Positions 27,508 to 37,283 of a stretch of 64,000 nt of DNA are shown piece after piece (position 1 is the first letter of the stretch; each line of letters begins with the position of its first letter). The notes beneath the pieces were generated by a model that ran no database searches, had not been told where the DNA came from, and worked only from the letters and a program-made list of their open reading frames with translations. A program made the position numbers and the translations under genes. This DNA is from Sphingomonas sp. RIT328. GTDB lineage: Bacteria > Pseudomonadota > Alphaproteobacteria > Sphingomonadales > Sphingomonadaceae. The stretch covers positions 33,928 through 97,927 of the forward strand of contig NZ_JFYV01000010.1 of assembly GCF_000632225.1 (NCBI RefSeq), given 5' to 3'.

Positions 27508-28799
27508 CACAGGAACCTCTGGTAGAGCGCGGCGAGCCGCGCCCGGTAACGGTCGGGCGAGAAGAGCGCCGCCTGGACGCGGCCGCGCGCGGCGAGATCG
27601 GCGCGCAACCCGGCATCGCCGTCGAGCGCGTGCAGCCCGGCGGTGATCGCCGCGGTGTCATAGGGGTCGACCGCGATGGCGGCATCGCCCGCCACCTCGG
27701 GCAGCGACGAGGTGTCCGAACACAGGACCGGCGTGCCGAGCAGCATCGCTTCGAGCACCGGCAGGCCGAAGCCTTCGTAGAGCGACGGGAACAGCGCCGC
27801 CTTGGCGCCGCGGATCAGGCTGACGAGCAGGCCGAAGGGCGCATAGGGCAATTGGATGATGCGGCCGCGGCGCACGTCGCCCCTGGCGGGCTTGCCGTTG
27901 GCGAGCGCGTCGAGCAGCCGCAATTCGCCCTCCGCCCGCCAGGCGCGCGCGCCGACGATGACCAGCGGCGTGGCGAGGCCGCTTGCCATATAGGCCTCGA
28001 CGATGCGGCCGATGTTCTTCTTGGGCTCGATCGACCCCCAGAACAGGAAATAGTCCTTATAGCCGGCGCCGATCGCGCCCTCGACCTCGCGCGCCACCTG
28101 CTCGTCGGGGGTGGCAAGGTAGCGGGCGGGGATGTCGACCGCCTGATAGGTGTTGGTGACCCGGTCGGGGGCGATGCCGGTCAGGTCGATGATGTCGCGG
28201 CGCGAACATTCCGACACGGTGACGAGATGGTCGGCATGCCGCGCGAGCGTGCGCAGCAGCTTGAGATAGTGCCGCTTGTTGTCGAGCGTCGCATAGGGCA
28301 GCCGCAGCGGCACGAGGTCGTGCAGCGTGTAGAGATTGGCGGCGCCGGCGACGCGCAGCGGCAGCGGATAGGTCCAGTGGGCGAGATCGGGCCGCTCGGG
28401 CAGGCGCACCGTGGTGGTCGCGCCCCAGGCGTGGAACCGGCCGTTGGCGCGGCGGAAGACGTCGCCCGCATTGTAGAGCGTGTCGTGATGCGGCAGCCGC
28501 GCGTCGAACTGGCGCGTCACCACCTGTCCGGTCACCGGCACCGCCGCGGCGCGCGCGGCGCGCGGCGACAGCAGCCCGGCGAGGTCGCGCAGCCGGCCCT
28601 GCGGCCGCGCCGTGCCGGCATCGAAAAAGCCGATCTCGCGCAGCAGCGGCTCGCGCGCGGCGAGGCCCTGCAGGCCGTAGAGCACCGAGGTGCGATGACC
28701 CAGCCTGCCCAGTTCGTAGCTGAGGTTGCGGGCATAGGTGGCGACGCCGGTGCCCTTTTCGAGCCCGAGATTATAGCCGTCGATCAGCACGTGTTTCAT
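27507..28799 (-). CDS. GT4 glycosyltransferase
   Basis: 430 residues. The N-terminus is MKHVLIDGYNLGLEKGTGVA; the C-terminal half has FLFWGSIEPKKNIGRIVEAY and EGFGLPVLEAMLLGTPVLCSD. Both ends overlap neighbours by about four bases (ATGA), showing tight coupling within the export operon. Confidence 0.88.
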   Translation of the reverse strand: MKHVLIDGYNLGLEKGTGVATYARNLSYELGRLGHRTSVLYGLQGLAAREPLLREIGFFDAGTARPQGRLRDLAGLLSPRAARAAAVPVTGQVVTRQFDARLPHHDTLYNAGDVFRRANGRFHAWGATTTVRLPERPDLAHWTYPLPLRVAGAANLYTLHDLVPLRLPYATLDNKRHYLKLLRTLARHADHLVTVSECSRRDIIDLTGIAPDRVTNTYQAVDIPARYLATPDEQVAREVEGAIGAGYKDYFLFWGSIEPKKNIGRIVEAYMASGLATPLVIVGARAWRAEGELRLLDALANGKPARGDVRRGRIIQLPYAPFGLLVSLIRGAKAALFPSLYEGFGLPVLEAMLLGTPVLCSDTSSLPEVAGDAAIAVDPYDTAAITAGLHALDGDAGLRADLAARGRVQAALFSPDRYRARLAALYQRFL

Positions 28800-30187
28800 G
28801 GCGTCAGCGCCTGCTGGACATGCGGCCAGTCGCGGAACGCGCCCGCCGCGGCGGCGACCGGCCAGGCGGGCGCGTCGGGCGGCAGCTGCGCGACCGCGGC
28901 GGCGCCGTCGGCGGGCGTGCGATGCGCGAAGGCGAGGACGCGCAGGATCTCGCCATCCACGCCGGCGGCGGGGGCGACCTCGGCGGCGGCGGCGAAGCGC
29001 GGGTCGGCGATCATCGCCGCAGCGAGCCGGTCGCCATCGCCGTGGCGGCGCAGCAGATCGGTCGCCTCCGCATCGTCGATGCCCGCGCCGGGCCAGAGCA
29101 GCCAGGCGAGCGCCTCGACATCGGGGCGGCCGGAAACCTGCGTGCCCGCCGCCCCCTTGCGATAGGGGTGGATCGGCCAGGCCGCCGGATCGGCGCCGCC
29201 CTGCGCGACGACGAAGCGGAGATGCTCGACGACGTCGGCGGCAGGCTCGCCGAGCGCGCAGGCGGTGCGATAGGCGGCCTCGGCACGGGCGAAGGCGCCG
29301 CGCTCCTTAGCGACATGCGCAAGCTGCACCCAATAGGAGCGCTGATAGGGATGGAGCGCGAGCGCGGCGGCATAGCGCTCCTCCGCCGCGGCCCAGTCGC
29401 GCGCGTCGCGCCGCCAGTCGCCCTCGCGCACCAGCAGCCGGAAGCGTTCGTCGCCGAGCGCGCGATGCTGCGCGACCTCGATCAGCGCGGCGCGGTCGAC
29501 CGCGGCGGCGGCGTCGATCGACGGCGCGGCGACGAGGCCGATCGCCTCGCGGAACCGGTCATAGGCCTCGTCGAAATCGTCGAACAAGGCGAGCCGCCCG
29601 CCGTGGAGCAGCGCGAACCGGTTGCAATGGTCGCGCAGATAGCCGGGATCGTGGCTGATCAGCACCATCGCGCGATCGCCGCGCTTGCCGAACAATTCGT
29701 GGTTGCAGCGATCGTGGAAGCGCGCGTCACCGACCGCACCGATCTCGTCGATCAGGAAACAGTCGAATTCGATGATCATCGAGATCGCGAAGGCGAGCCG
29801 CGCGCGCATCCCCGACGAATAGTTGCGCACCGGTTCGTGCAGATAGCGGCCGAGTTCGGAAAATTCGGCGACGAAGGCGAGGTTGCGCTGGAAATCCTGC
29901 GCATAGATGCGGCTGATGAAGCGGATATTGTCGATCCCCGACAGGGTCGGCTGGAACGCACCCCCGAAGGCGAGCGGCCAGGACACCGACATATAGCGCT
30001 CGACGCGCCCCGCGGTCGGCCGTTCGGCGCCGCTGATCAGCCGCACCATCGTCGACTTGCCCGCGCCGTTGCGCCCGAGCACACCGAGCCGCTCGCCCAT
30101 CGCGAGGCTGAAGCCGACGCCGTCGAGCACGACATTGTCGCCCGAGCGGGTGTGGTAGACCTTGCGGACGTCGCTCAGCCGGATCAT
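28796..30187 (-). CDS. ABC polysaccharide-export ATPase with TPR-like C-terminal extension
   Basis: 463 residues from ATG 30187. Residues 1-220 are a KpsT/Wzt-type ATPase: Walker A GRNGAGKST, signature YSSGMRARLAFA, Walker B CFLIDEIGAVGD and VLISHD. The second half is not the beta-sandwich carbohydrate-binding domain of O-antigen Wzt; it is helical with TPR-like units (WAAAEERYAAALALHPYQRS, FARAEAAYRTACALGEPAAD). The extension may recruit glycosyltransferases or sense chain completion. It is cotranscribed with its permease. Confidence 0.9.
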   Translation of the reverse strand: MIRLSDVRKVYHTRSGDNVVLDGVGFSLAMGERLGVLGRNGAGKSTMVRLISGAERPTAGRVERYMSVSWPLAFGGAFQPTLSGIDNIRFISRIYAQDFQRNLAFVAEFSELGRYLHEPVRNYSSGMRARLAFAISMIIEFDCFLIDEIGAVGDARFHDRCNHELFGKRGDRAMVLISHDPGYLRDHCNRFALLHGGRLALFDDFDEAYDRFREAIGLVAAPSIDAAAAVDRAALIEVAQHRALGDERFRLLVREGDWRRDARDWAAAEERYAAALALHPYQRSYWVQLAHVAKERGAFARAEAAYRTACALGEPAADVVEHLRFVVAQGGADPAAWPIHPYRKGAAGTQVSGRPDVEALAWLLWPGAGIDDAEATDLLRRHGDGDRLAAAMIADPRFAAAAEVAPAAGVDGEILRVLAFAHRTPADGAAAVAQLPPDAPAWPVAAAAGAFRDWPHVQQALTP

Positions 30188-31005
30188 TCGGGCACCACCC
30201 GCCGCGCCACCCATTGCGTCGTGAACAGCGCGACAAAGGTCAGCACGAGGCAGAAGGGCAGGATATAGCCGAGGTCGTAATGCGCATGGACGCGCGACCC
30301 GAAATAGCCTTCGCGGACGATCTCGGTGCCGTGCACCATCGGAATGTAGAGCACGTATTTCTGCGCCGCGGCGGGCAGGGCATCGACCAGGAACGCCGAT
30401 CCCGACAGCGGGAAGATCAGATAGGAGGCCGGGTGCCAGAGCTTGTCGACCAGCTCGCTCTGATGGCTGAGCGCCCCCAGGGTGATCGCCAGCGCCCCGC
30501 CGAACCAGGCGATCAGCAGCCAGCCGCCGACCACTTCGAGGATGTTCTTCGGCGGATCGATCATGCCGAGGACGATGAACAGGACGCTGAGCCCCGCGAA
30601 CGACATCGTCGCCCCGCCGAATTCGAGCAGGACGCGCGCGACATAGATGTCGAGCACGCGGATGTTGCGATGGTAGAGCAGCGACAGGTTGCTCCACAAA
30701 GCGCCGATGCAGCGGCCCGGCATGTTGCGCCACAGCAGCACGCTCGAATAGCCGGTCAGCGCGAAGGCGACGATCGGCAGGTTGCTGCCGTGATAGGCCT
30801 TGGCCGCGGTCCACAGCGCGGCGACGCCGAGCGTGAACAGCATCGGTTCGACGAACAGCCAGAGGAAGCCGATATTGTGCCGGCCGTAGCGGGTCAGCAT
30901 CTCGCGCAGCAGCAGCGCGACGAGCACGCGGCCCTGCACGCGCAGGCTGTCGCGCAGCCGCGGCGGCGGCGGCCGGACGGGGACGGGGGCCTGCGCGGCG
31001 GTCAT
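30184..31005 (-). CDS. ABC-2 polysaccharide-export permease (KpsM/Wzm type)
   Basis: 273 residues from ATG 31005, overlapping the upstream stop. About six membrane helices follow a cytoplasmic N-terminus; LVALLLREMLTRYGRHNIGF and LWLFVEPMLFTLGVAALW are typical of KpsM. It forms the inner-membrane channel for the ATPase encoded immediately downstream. Confidence 0.92.
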   Translation of the reverse strand: MTAAQAPVPVRPPPPRLRDSLRVQGRVLVALLLREMLTRYGRHNIGFLWLFVEPMLFTLGVAALWTAAKAYHGSNLPIVAFALTGYSSVLLWRNMPGRCIGALWSNLSLLYHRNIRVLDIYVARVLLEFGGATMSFAGLSVLFIVLGMIDPPKNILEVVGGWLLIAWFGGALAITLGALSHQSELVDKLWHPASYLIFPLSGSAFLVDALPAAAQKYVLYIPMVHGTEIVREGYFGSRVHAHYDLGYILPFCLVLTFVALFTTQWVARRVVPE

Positions 31006-32099
31006 CCCTCGCGATGCTCGCGGATGCCGGCGAGCAGGATGGTGAGGATGCCCCAGCCGAGCAGGCCGAGCACGAACACCGCGAGCACGCCGCCCAGCCG
31101 CCGTGGCCGGATCGGATAATCGGGCAGGCTCGGCGCGGCGATCCGCTCGACATAGGCGCGCTTGCGCGCCGCCTCGGCATGCGCGTCCTGCAGCGAGATC
31201 AGCGTCGCGGCGAGGCTCTTGGCGGCGAGTTCGCTGTCGAGCTGGAGCAACTGGTAGCGCGCGCCCGCCGCGGACAGCGAATTGCGCCCGCCCGCGACGC
31301 CCGAGCGGCGCCGCGCGATCTCCTTCTCGAGTCCCGCGATCTGGGTGCGCAGATAGGGGATCTGCGGCGCGGCGGGGGTGAAGGCCTCCATCTGCTGCAA
31401 CTGGGTGCGTGCCGAGACGAGCTCGTCGTCGAGCTTGGCGATGCCCTGCAGCCGCGCCTCGGCCTCCTTCTCGGGATCGATGATGCCGGCGCGGTTGCGA
31501 TAGGCGGCGAGCCGCACCGCGGCGGTGCGCGCGCGCTCCTGCGCCGCGCGCGCGTCGCTTTCGGCGACCTCGAGCGCGTCGGCACGGGCGCGGCTCGACA
31601 GGCGGTTGACCAGAGCCTCCGACTGTTCGAGCAGCCGTTCGTTGATCGCGCGCGCCTGATCGGGATCGAAGGCGCTGACGCTGAGGTGGAGCACCTGCGT
31701 CGTCGTATCGGGCTCGACCTCGACCTTGCCGAGGTAATAATCGAAGAAGCGTTCGCGGTTGCCGGGCAGCAGCCCGCCGAACCGGTCGAGCAGGAAGATC
31801 GATCCCGCGGTATAGGCGCGGGTCAGCAGGCCGTCGCGATTGGCATCGGCGAGCGCGCCGCGCGATTCGAGATATTCGACGACCGCATTGCTCTCCTCGG
31901 TCGCGCCGCTGAGCCCGGTGCCGCTCAGCACCTGCCCCAGCGAGGTCACCGCCGCCTTGCTCGGGCTGCGTACGACGAAGCGCGCCTCGGAGACGTAGAC
32001 GTCGCTCGCCAGCAGCAGGAAATAGAGCGCGGCGAGCAGCGTCGGCACCACCACCAGCGCGAGGAACAGCGGCGAGACACGCTTGGATATGGACGGCAC
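31002..32099 (-). CDS. Polysaccharide co-polymerase / capsule export inner-membrane protein (KpsE/CtrB type)
   Basis: 365 residues from GTG 32099, sharing its first base with the TAG of the previous gene. A membrane helix near the N-terminus (LFLALVVVPTLLAALYFLLL) is followed by YVSEARFVVRSP, a long Ala/Arg/Glu-rich coiled coil (about 160-300) and a C-terminal helix (GGVLAVFVLGLLGWGILTIL). That is the PCP-3 layout which links the ABC transporter to the outer-membrane exporter across the periplasm. No tyrosine-kinase domain is attached. Confidence 0.9.
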   Translation of the reverse strand: MPSISKRVSPLFLALVVVPTLLAALYFLLLASDVYVSEARFVVRSPSKAAVTSLGQVLSGTGLSGATEESNAVVEYLESRGALADANRDGLLTRAYTAGSIFLLDRFGGLLPGNRERFFDYYLGKVEVEPDTTTQVLHLSVSAFDPDQARAINERLLEQSEALVNRLSSRARADALEVAESDARAAQERARTAAVRLAAYRNRAGIIDPEKEAEARLQGIAKLDDELVSARTQLQQMEAFTPAAPQIPYLRTQIAGLEKEIARRRSGVAGGRNSLSAAGARYQLLQLDSELAAKSLAATLISLQDAHAEAARKRAYVERIAAPSLPDYPIRPRRLGGVLAVFVLGLLGWGILTILLAGIREHREG

Positions 32100-33364
32100 T
32101 AGCGGGCGGTTCCCAGATCGAGGCGGCGGCCGGCGCGGGGCCGGCGGCCGGGGCCGGGCGCCGCATCGGCGGGCGCGGCGGGGCGGGTGAGCGTGGTCAG
32201 CCAGGCGTCGACCTGCGCGAAATGCTGGTCCCAGCGCGGCGGGCGATAGCCGCGCAGGGCGTCGATCCGCCGCTGCCGCTGCGCCGCGGCGCGATCGAAG
32301 CCGGCGATCCGCGCGGTCCAGCCGGCGACGTCGTGCGGACCGAGCAGGCAGGGGATGCCTTGGCCGACCTCGCGGAAACAGGGCAGGTCGCTGGCGATCA
32401 CCGGTATGCCCAGCGCCAGCGCCTCCGCCATCGGCAGGCCGAAGCCTTCGGCGAGCGAGGGCATCAGCATCGCGCGCGCGCCCTGCATCAGCGCGGCGAG
32501 CGCGGCATCGTCGCACGCCTCGACGATCGTGATCCGCCCGCCGGCCATGGCGGAGGCGGCGAGCGCGGCGCGCACGCCGTCGGCGCCCGTGCCCCAGCGG
32601 CCGGCGATGACCAGTCGCGGCGGATCGCACTGCGCGGCGCACAGCCGCTCCCACACGGCGAGCAGCAGCGCATGGTTCTTGCGGCTCTCGATCGTGCCGA
32701 CGCAGAGGAAATAGTCGCCCGCGGCGGGACCAGGTTCGACCCGCGGCAGCTCGGCGCCGGCGAGCGGCGCGACGACGACCGGTGGGCAGCGCAGCCGCGC
32801 CTCGCGCGCATGCGCGGCGAGATCGCGCGCGACCGCCTCGCTGCCGACGACGATGCCGGCACCGTGGCGCAGCGCCGAGGCGACGCGCCCGGTGTGGCGG
32901 CGGACCGCGTGCGGCCGGCAATGGTCCGGGTGGCGGATCGGGATCAGGTCGTGGATCAGATAGATCGCGCGCAGCCGGTGCCGCGCGACCCAGCCGACAT
33001 GCGCAGGCAGATCATAATCGGTATGGCCGACGTTGACGTAGAAGCTGCCCGGCCGCGGCCGCTCGCCCTGCGCCAGCGCCGCGGCGAGCGCGATGCCGAG
33101 CCGGAGGCGGATGCCGCGCGACGGCGCGGCGAGCCACGCGAACAGCCGCCGCGACGCGGCCGCGCCGAGCATGCGGATCACGCCGCGATGCTGCACCACC
33201 GCGCGCGCCGTCCCGGCGTAATGCGCGAGATAGGCGAGGCAGATCCGATCGATCCCGGTCGCCGGCCGGCCGCCCCAGCGCAGCGCGACGAGCCGCGTCA
33301 CGTCGAGCAGCACCGGCGCCTCGCCCTCCGCCGCACCGCAAAACCCTGGATCGACCGCCATCAT
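32099..33364 (-). CDS. GT4 glycosyltransferase, first gene of the export operon
   Basis: 421 residues from ATG 33364 (MMAVDPGFCGAA); an upstream in-frame extension to 33523 enters repeat sequence and is rejected. GT4 features are FLCVGTIESRKNHALLLAVW and EGFGLPMAEALALGIPVIASD. The C-terminal 35 residues are Pro/Arg-rich. It leads the seven-gene overlapping operon, so the promoter should lie in the repeat-rich spacer upstream. Confidence 0.85.
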   Translation of the reverse strand: MMAVDPGFCGAAEGEAPVLLDVTRLVALRWGGRPATGIDRICLAYLAHYAGTARAVVQHRGVIRMLGAAASRRLFAWLAAPSRGIRLRLGIALAAALAQGERPRPGSFYVNVGHTDYDLPAHVGWVARHRLRAIYLIHDLIPIRHPDHCRPHAVRRHTGRVASALRHGAGIVVGSEAVARDLAAHAREARLRCPPVVVAPLAGAELPRVEPGPAAGDYFLCVGTIESRKNHALLLAVWERLCAAQCDPPRLVIAGRWGTGADGVRAALAASAMAGGRITIVEACDDAALAALMQGARAMLMPSLAEGFGLPMAEALALGIPVIASDLPCFREVGQGIPCLLGPHDVAGWTARIAGFDRAAAQRQRRIDALRGYRPPRWDQHFAQVDAWLTTLTRPAAPADAAPGPGRRPRAGRRLDLGTAR

Positions 33365-33972
33365 CCTCAGACAGACGGAGCCGTCACGCCGACCCCTTGG
33401 CAGGGCTGCGCATTTTTTCGGGCGGCCCGGTGCGCGCAGAGGCGCGGAGGACGCGGGGGGGGGCGCGTCGCCCGGCTGGCGTGGCCCTGCTCCTCTCACC
33501 GGTTCGGAACGCCGCAGGCACATCTCTCCGCGCCTCCGCGCCTCCGCGCGAACCTGCTCCCTGCCTCAGAAGACGATGGTCACGCGAAGATGCGAAGACG
33601 CGAAGACGATGCGCCCGCGACCGGCGTGGCCTTGTCTGCAAAGATACGAGAGAAAGGGCCGCGTGCGCGGTAGCCCCAACACCTTAGCGTCTTCGCGTCT
33701 CCGGGTGAGCCTATCTACCGCGAAAAAGAAAAGGACCACGCGGAGGCGCGGAGGGGGGCGTGCGCTACAGGTGCGGCACTGTCCTACAACCGGTCGAGGG
33801 CAGGGGCCGTGGCTGTAACGCACGGACCACCTCTGCGCCTCTGCGCGAAATATTCTACCTTGGAGAAAAGGATGCGCCCGCGACTGGCGTGGCCCTCTCC
33901 TTCAAAAGTGCCAGAGGAAGGACCGCGCGCGGTAATTCGTCGCGCATGACTGCCCGACCCGACTGACCCCAC
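33365..33972. repeat. Repeat-rich spacer
   Basis: No gene is supported here. Elements of the GCGCAGAGGCGCGGAGG / CCGCGCCTCCGCGC type occur near 33428, 33525, 33738 and 33830; ACGCGAAG-type 8-mers lie near 33582-33606 and the complementary CTTCGCGTCT near 33688. Phrases such as GCGCCCGCGACYGGCGTGGCC occur twice (about 33607 and 33872), so part of the spacer is itself duplicated. The export-operon promoter must lie near its left end. Confidence 0.6.
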
Positions 33973-36351
33973 TCAGAACCGCGTATCGAGGCCGAGGCGG
34001 ACGGTGCGGGGGCGCAGCGGGGTGGTCTGGTCGCGGCCGGTGGCGAAGGGGGTGCCAAGCGCGAAGCGGTTGCCGCGGGTGTCGAACAGGTTGGTCATCC
34101 CCAGCGTCACGCCGAACCGCGCCAGAGCAAGCCGCGCGGTGAGCGAGGTGTCGAGATAGTCGCCCTGGCGCTGGCCGAGCACCGGCCCGACGCCGAGCCG
34201 CGACGAGCCGACGTAGCGCAGCCAGCCGTCCACCGTCAGCCCGGCGCCGCGCAGCGCCTGCTGGTAGACCGCGCCGGCGCGCGCGGTGACCTTGGCGATA
34301 TTGGGGATCTGTTCGAGCCGCGCCGAGGCCTGCGCGCGCATCGCCTGCGATCCCGGCGGCAGGTCGGGGGTCGCGATCAACGCGAGCAGCCGCTCGGACG
34401 GCTCCGCGATACGGCCGTCGTTGAACGCCACCGCGCCCTCCAGCCGCAGCGCGCGCACCGGGCGCAGCGTGCCGGTCGCCTCCACCGTCCACAGCCGGCC
34501 GTTGCCGATGTTGGCGGTGCTCGGCAGGCCGCGATTGTCGATGAAATCGGCCTGGATGTCGCGCCACGCCGCGCGCGCGACCGTGACGCTGAGATCGGCG
34601 ATCGACCAGCCGTGGCGCACCCCCGTCTCGATCGTCGCGACGCGGTCGTTGCGGAACTGGCGGACATATTCACTCTCGATCGCGAGGCCGCCGGGGCGGA
34701 AGCCCTGCTGATAGCGCAGGAACAGCTTGGTGCGGGGCGCGAGGTCGACCAGCGCCGCGCCGCCCGGCAGCAGGATCGTCTGCGAGCGTTGCGCGGTCTC
34801 GCTGCCCTGCACCGCCACCGACACGTTCTCGGGACTGCCGTCGAGCGTCGTCCGCGTCGCGCGGAGGCCACCGGTGAGCAGCAGCCCGGCAAGCGGGCGG
34901 ACGCTGCCCTCGCCATAGACCGTCCATTCGCGCACGCTGTTGATCACGCCGGTGGTCGGCGCCGGCGCATCGGGGGGGCCGAGCAGGCGGAGCAGCCGGG
35001 TGCGGTTGTGGATGTAGCTGACACCGACGATCCAGCCCGATCCGTCCGCGGCGCTGTGCCAGGCGCGCGTCTCGTTCGCCTGCATGCGGGTGCGGTTGGT
35101 CTGGACGAAGACGCGGTCGGGGCCATCGGGCAGCGTCGCGTCATAGCGTTCGAGCAGGTCGTGCGCGGTGATGCCGCTGGTCGAGCGGATCTGCACCGCG
35201 CCGATCCGCCCGGCGATCACCGCCTGCGCCTGGCCGTAATCGGCGCTGAACCCTTCGGTGACGGGGGCGAGCCGGGTCAGCGGCGCGCCGGTGCGATCGG
35301 CATATTGGCTGTCGGCGCCGCGGATGCGCTGGCCGATGCCGATCAGCTCGGCGCTCCAGTCGGGGCCAAGCGCGAGGTGCAGCGTCGCCCGCCCGCCGGC
35401 GATCCGGGTGCGGTTGACGTTGCGGCGGCCGAGCAGCGGCTTGTCGATATAGCCGCCTTCGAGCGCGTCGGTGGCGACGATGCGCAGGCCGAGCCGGTCG
35501 GTGACGAGCGGCAGGTTGAGCACCCCCTGCGCATCGAGCCCGGGATCGCCGTGCGCGGTCGCCGAGGCGCCGACCCCCGCCGAACCCGACAGCTGGTCGA
35601 GCCGCACCGGATTGGGCACCAGCCGGATCAGCCCGCCGAGCGAGCCCGCGCCGTAGAGCGTGCCCTGCGGCCCCTCCAGCACCTCGACCGCGGCGAGGTC
35701 GGCGAGGCGGAGATCGGGGTCGGGCGCATTGTAGCTGAGCCGCAGGTCGCCGTAATATTGGCCGACGGTCGCCTGCGTCGGGCCGGTGAAGCTCGAATCG
35801 GCGATGCCGCGGATGAACAATTTGTTGCGCCCGGCGCCGAGATAGGTCGAGGTGACGCTGGTCAGCCGCTGCACCAGCCGGTCGGTGCCGCCCGCCCCGC
35901 CGCGTTCCAGTTCGTCACCGGGGGTGGTCGACACCTGGCCGGCGAAATTGTCCTGCGTCGTGTCGCGCTTGCTCGCGGTGACGATGATGTCGCCCTCGGG
36001 CCGGACGGGCGCAGGGACGGGGCGGGGGCGCGGCGGCCGGCGCGGCGCGGCCGGCGGCGCGGGGCGCAGCCGCCAGCCCTGCGCACCGACCGGCTCCGCC
36101 CGCGCGCCGGCACGCGCGGCGATCGCGGCGATCGCCGCCTTGACCGACAGCCGCCCGCGCAGCGCCGGCACCGTGCGCGCCCACAGCGCCGCATCGGGCA
36201 CGACGATGCTCACCCGCGCCTGCCGGCCGAGCGCGGTCACCTGCTGCCCGACGGTGCCGGCGGGCAGGTCGATGGTCAGCGTGGCGGCGCGGACGGCGGT
36301 CGGGGCGAGCAGCACGGCACAGGCAGCGAGGCCGCGCGTCGCGATCCTCAC
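33973..36351 (-). CDS. FecA-type TonB-dependent receptor
   Basis: 792 residues with a signal peptide (GLAACAVLLAPTAVRA). Residues about 23-97 form the STN domain that signals to FecR (TLTIDLPAGTVGQQVTALGR). A Pro/Arg linker, the plug (EGDIIVTASKRDTTQDNF, VEVLEGPQGTLYGAGSLGG) and a beta-barrel ending in an aromatic residue (GLDTRF) follow. The start overlaps the fecR-like stop (ATGA). It imports a substrate across the outer membrane and reports its presence; ligand unknown (siderophore or glycan). Confidence 0.92.
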   Translation of the reverse strand: MRIATRGLAACAVLLAPTAVRAATLTIDLPAGTVGQQVTALGRQARVSIVVPDAALWARTVPALRGRLSVKAAIAAIAARAGARAEPVGAQGWRLRPAPPAAPRRPPRPRPVPAPVRPEGDIIVTASKRDTTQDNFAGQVSTTPGDELERGGAGGTDRLVQRLTSVTSTYLGAGRNKLFIRGIADSSFTGPTQATVGQYYGDLRLSYNAPDPDLRLADLAAVEVLEGPQGTLYGAGSLGGLIRLVPNPVRLDQLSGSAGVGASATAHGDPGLDAQGVLNLPLVTDRLGLRIVATDALEGGYIDKPLLGRRNVNRTRIAGGRATLHLALGPDWSAELIGIGQRIRGADSQYADRTGAPLTRLAPVTEGFSADYGQAQAVIAGRIGAVQIRSTSGITAHDLLERYDATLPDGPDRVFVQTNRTRMQANETRAWHSAADGSGWIVGVSYIHNRTRLLRLLGPPDAPAPTTGVINSVREWTVYGEGSVRPLAGLLLTGGLRATRTTLDGSPENVSVAVQGSETAQRSQTILLPGGAALVDLAPRTKLFLRYQQGFRPGGLAIESEYVRQFRNDRVATIETGVRHGWSIADLSVTVARAAWRDIQADFIDNRGLPSTANIGNGRLWTVEATGTLRPVRALRLEGAVAFNDGRIAEPSERLLALIATPDLPPGSQAMRAQASARLEQIPNIAKVTARAGAVYQQALRGAGLTVDGWLRYVGSSRLGVGPVLGQRQGDYLDTSLTARLALARFGVTLGMTNLFDTRGNRFALGTPFATGRDQTTPLRPRTVRLGLDTRF

Positions 36352-37283
36352 CGCTGGTCCAGCGTCCAGCCGTCCGGCGCGCGCCGCACCTCGACGTCGA
36401 GCAACGCGCCGAGCAGCGTCGGATCGTCGCGGAACGCCTGCGTCTCGAGCGTGCCGTTGAACAGCCGCGTCGCCACCGCGGGCGCGACGGTGATCCGCCA
36501 GCCGAGCTGGCGCGACAGATCCTCCGCGACCGCGCTTAGGGTCGCGCCGTCATAGGCGAGGCGACCGTCGCGCCACGCACCGACCGCGCCGGCGTCCTGC
36601 CGGATGCGGCGCAGCGTCGTGCCCGCGGCGATCACGCCCTCGCCCGCGGCAAGGGTGAGCGCGGCACCGTCCGGGTCGACCATCACCGCGCCTTCTCCCA
36701 CCGCCACCTGCGTCCGTCCGCCCAATAACCGGATATCGAATACGGTGCCAAGGTCTTGCAGCGGCAGGCCGTTCGCCTCGACGCGGAAGGGGGTGCGGGG
36801 ATCGTGGCGGACGTGGAACAGCGCCTCGCCCGCCTCGATCGTCGCGGTGCGCGGCCGTGCGGGGTCGAGCCGGAGGCGCGTTCCGCCCGCCAGCTCGATG
36901 CGGCTGCCGTCGGCGAGCGCGACGCTGCGCCGCTCGCCCGCGGCGGTGGCGATCGTCCGGCTGCGCGGCGGCATGCGCCACAGGCCGACGCCGAGCGCGA
37001 CGACGAGGAGCGCGACCGCGAGCCACGCGCCGGCGAACCGGCGCGTCCTGGCGGGGGCCGGGGCGGGGATGGGGTCCTCCCCGTCGTCGTCATTGGCCGG
37101 CGGCATCGCCAGCGCGATGCTGGCGGTGGCGTCGGCGACGGCGAGCGCGGCGCGGTCATAGCGTTCGGCGCGCGCGGCATCCGCGGCGAGCCAGTCGGTG
37201 AACGCCGCCCAGTCGGCATCCGGTCCGGCCATGCGCAGCGCCCAGTCGAGCGCCTCGTCGTCGATCGTCGCGGGGCCGGTCAT
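36348..37283 (-). CDS. FecR-family anti-sigma regulator
   Basis: 311 residues from ATG 37283. An N-terminal cytoplasmic domain (EALDWALRMAGPDADWAAFT) is followed by one membrane helix (GAWLAVALLVVALGVGLWRM) and the periplasmic FecR domain (TAAGERRSVALADGSRIELA, GEALFHVRHDPRTPFRVEA). It relays the receptor signal to the sigma factor encoded just upstream. It overlaps both neighbours. Confidence 0.92.
   Translation of the reverse strand: MTGPATIDDEALDWALRMAGPDADWAAFTDWLAADAARAERYDRAALAVADATASIALAMPPANDDDGEDPIPAPAPARTRRFAGAWLAVALLVVALGVGLWRMPPRSRTIATAAGERRSVALADGSRIELAGGTRLRLDPARPRTATIEAGEALFHVRHDPRTPFRVEANGLPLQDLGTVFDIRLLGGRTQVAVGEGAVMVDPDGAALTLAAGEGVIAAGTTLRRIRQDAGAVGAWRDGRLAYDGATLSAVAEDLSRQLGWRITVAPAVATRLFNGTLETQAFRDDPTLLGALLDVEVRRAPDGWTLDQR

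Noticed and set aside
33365..33523. N-terminal extension of the first export-operon GT4
   Set aside because: The extra codons come from a GC repeat spacer and have no similarity; ATG 33364 fits the family start.
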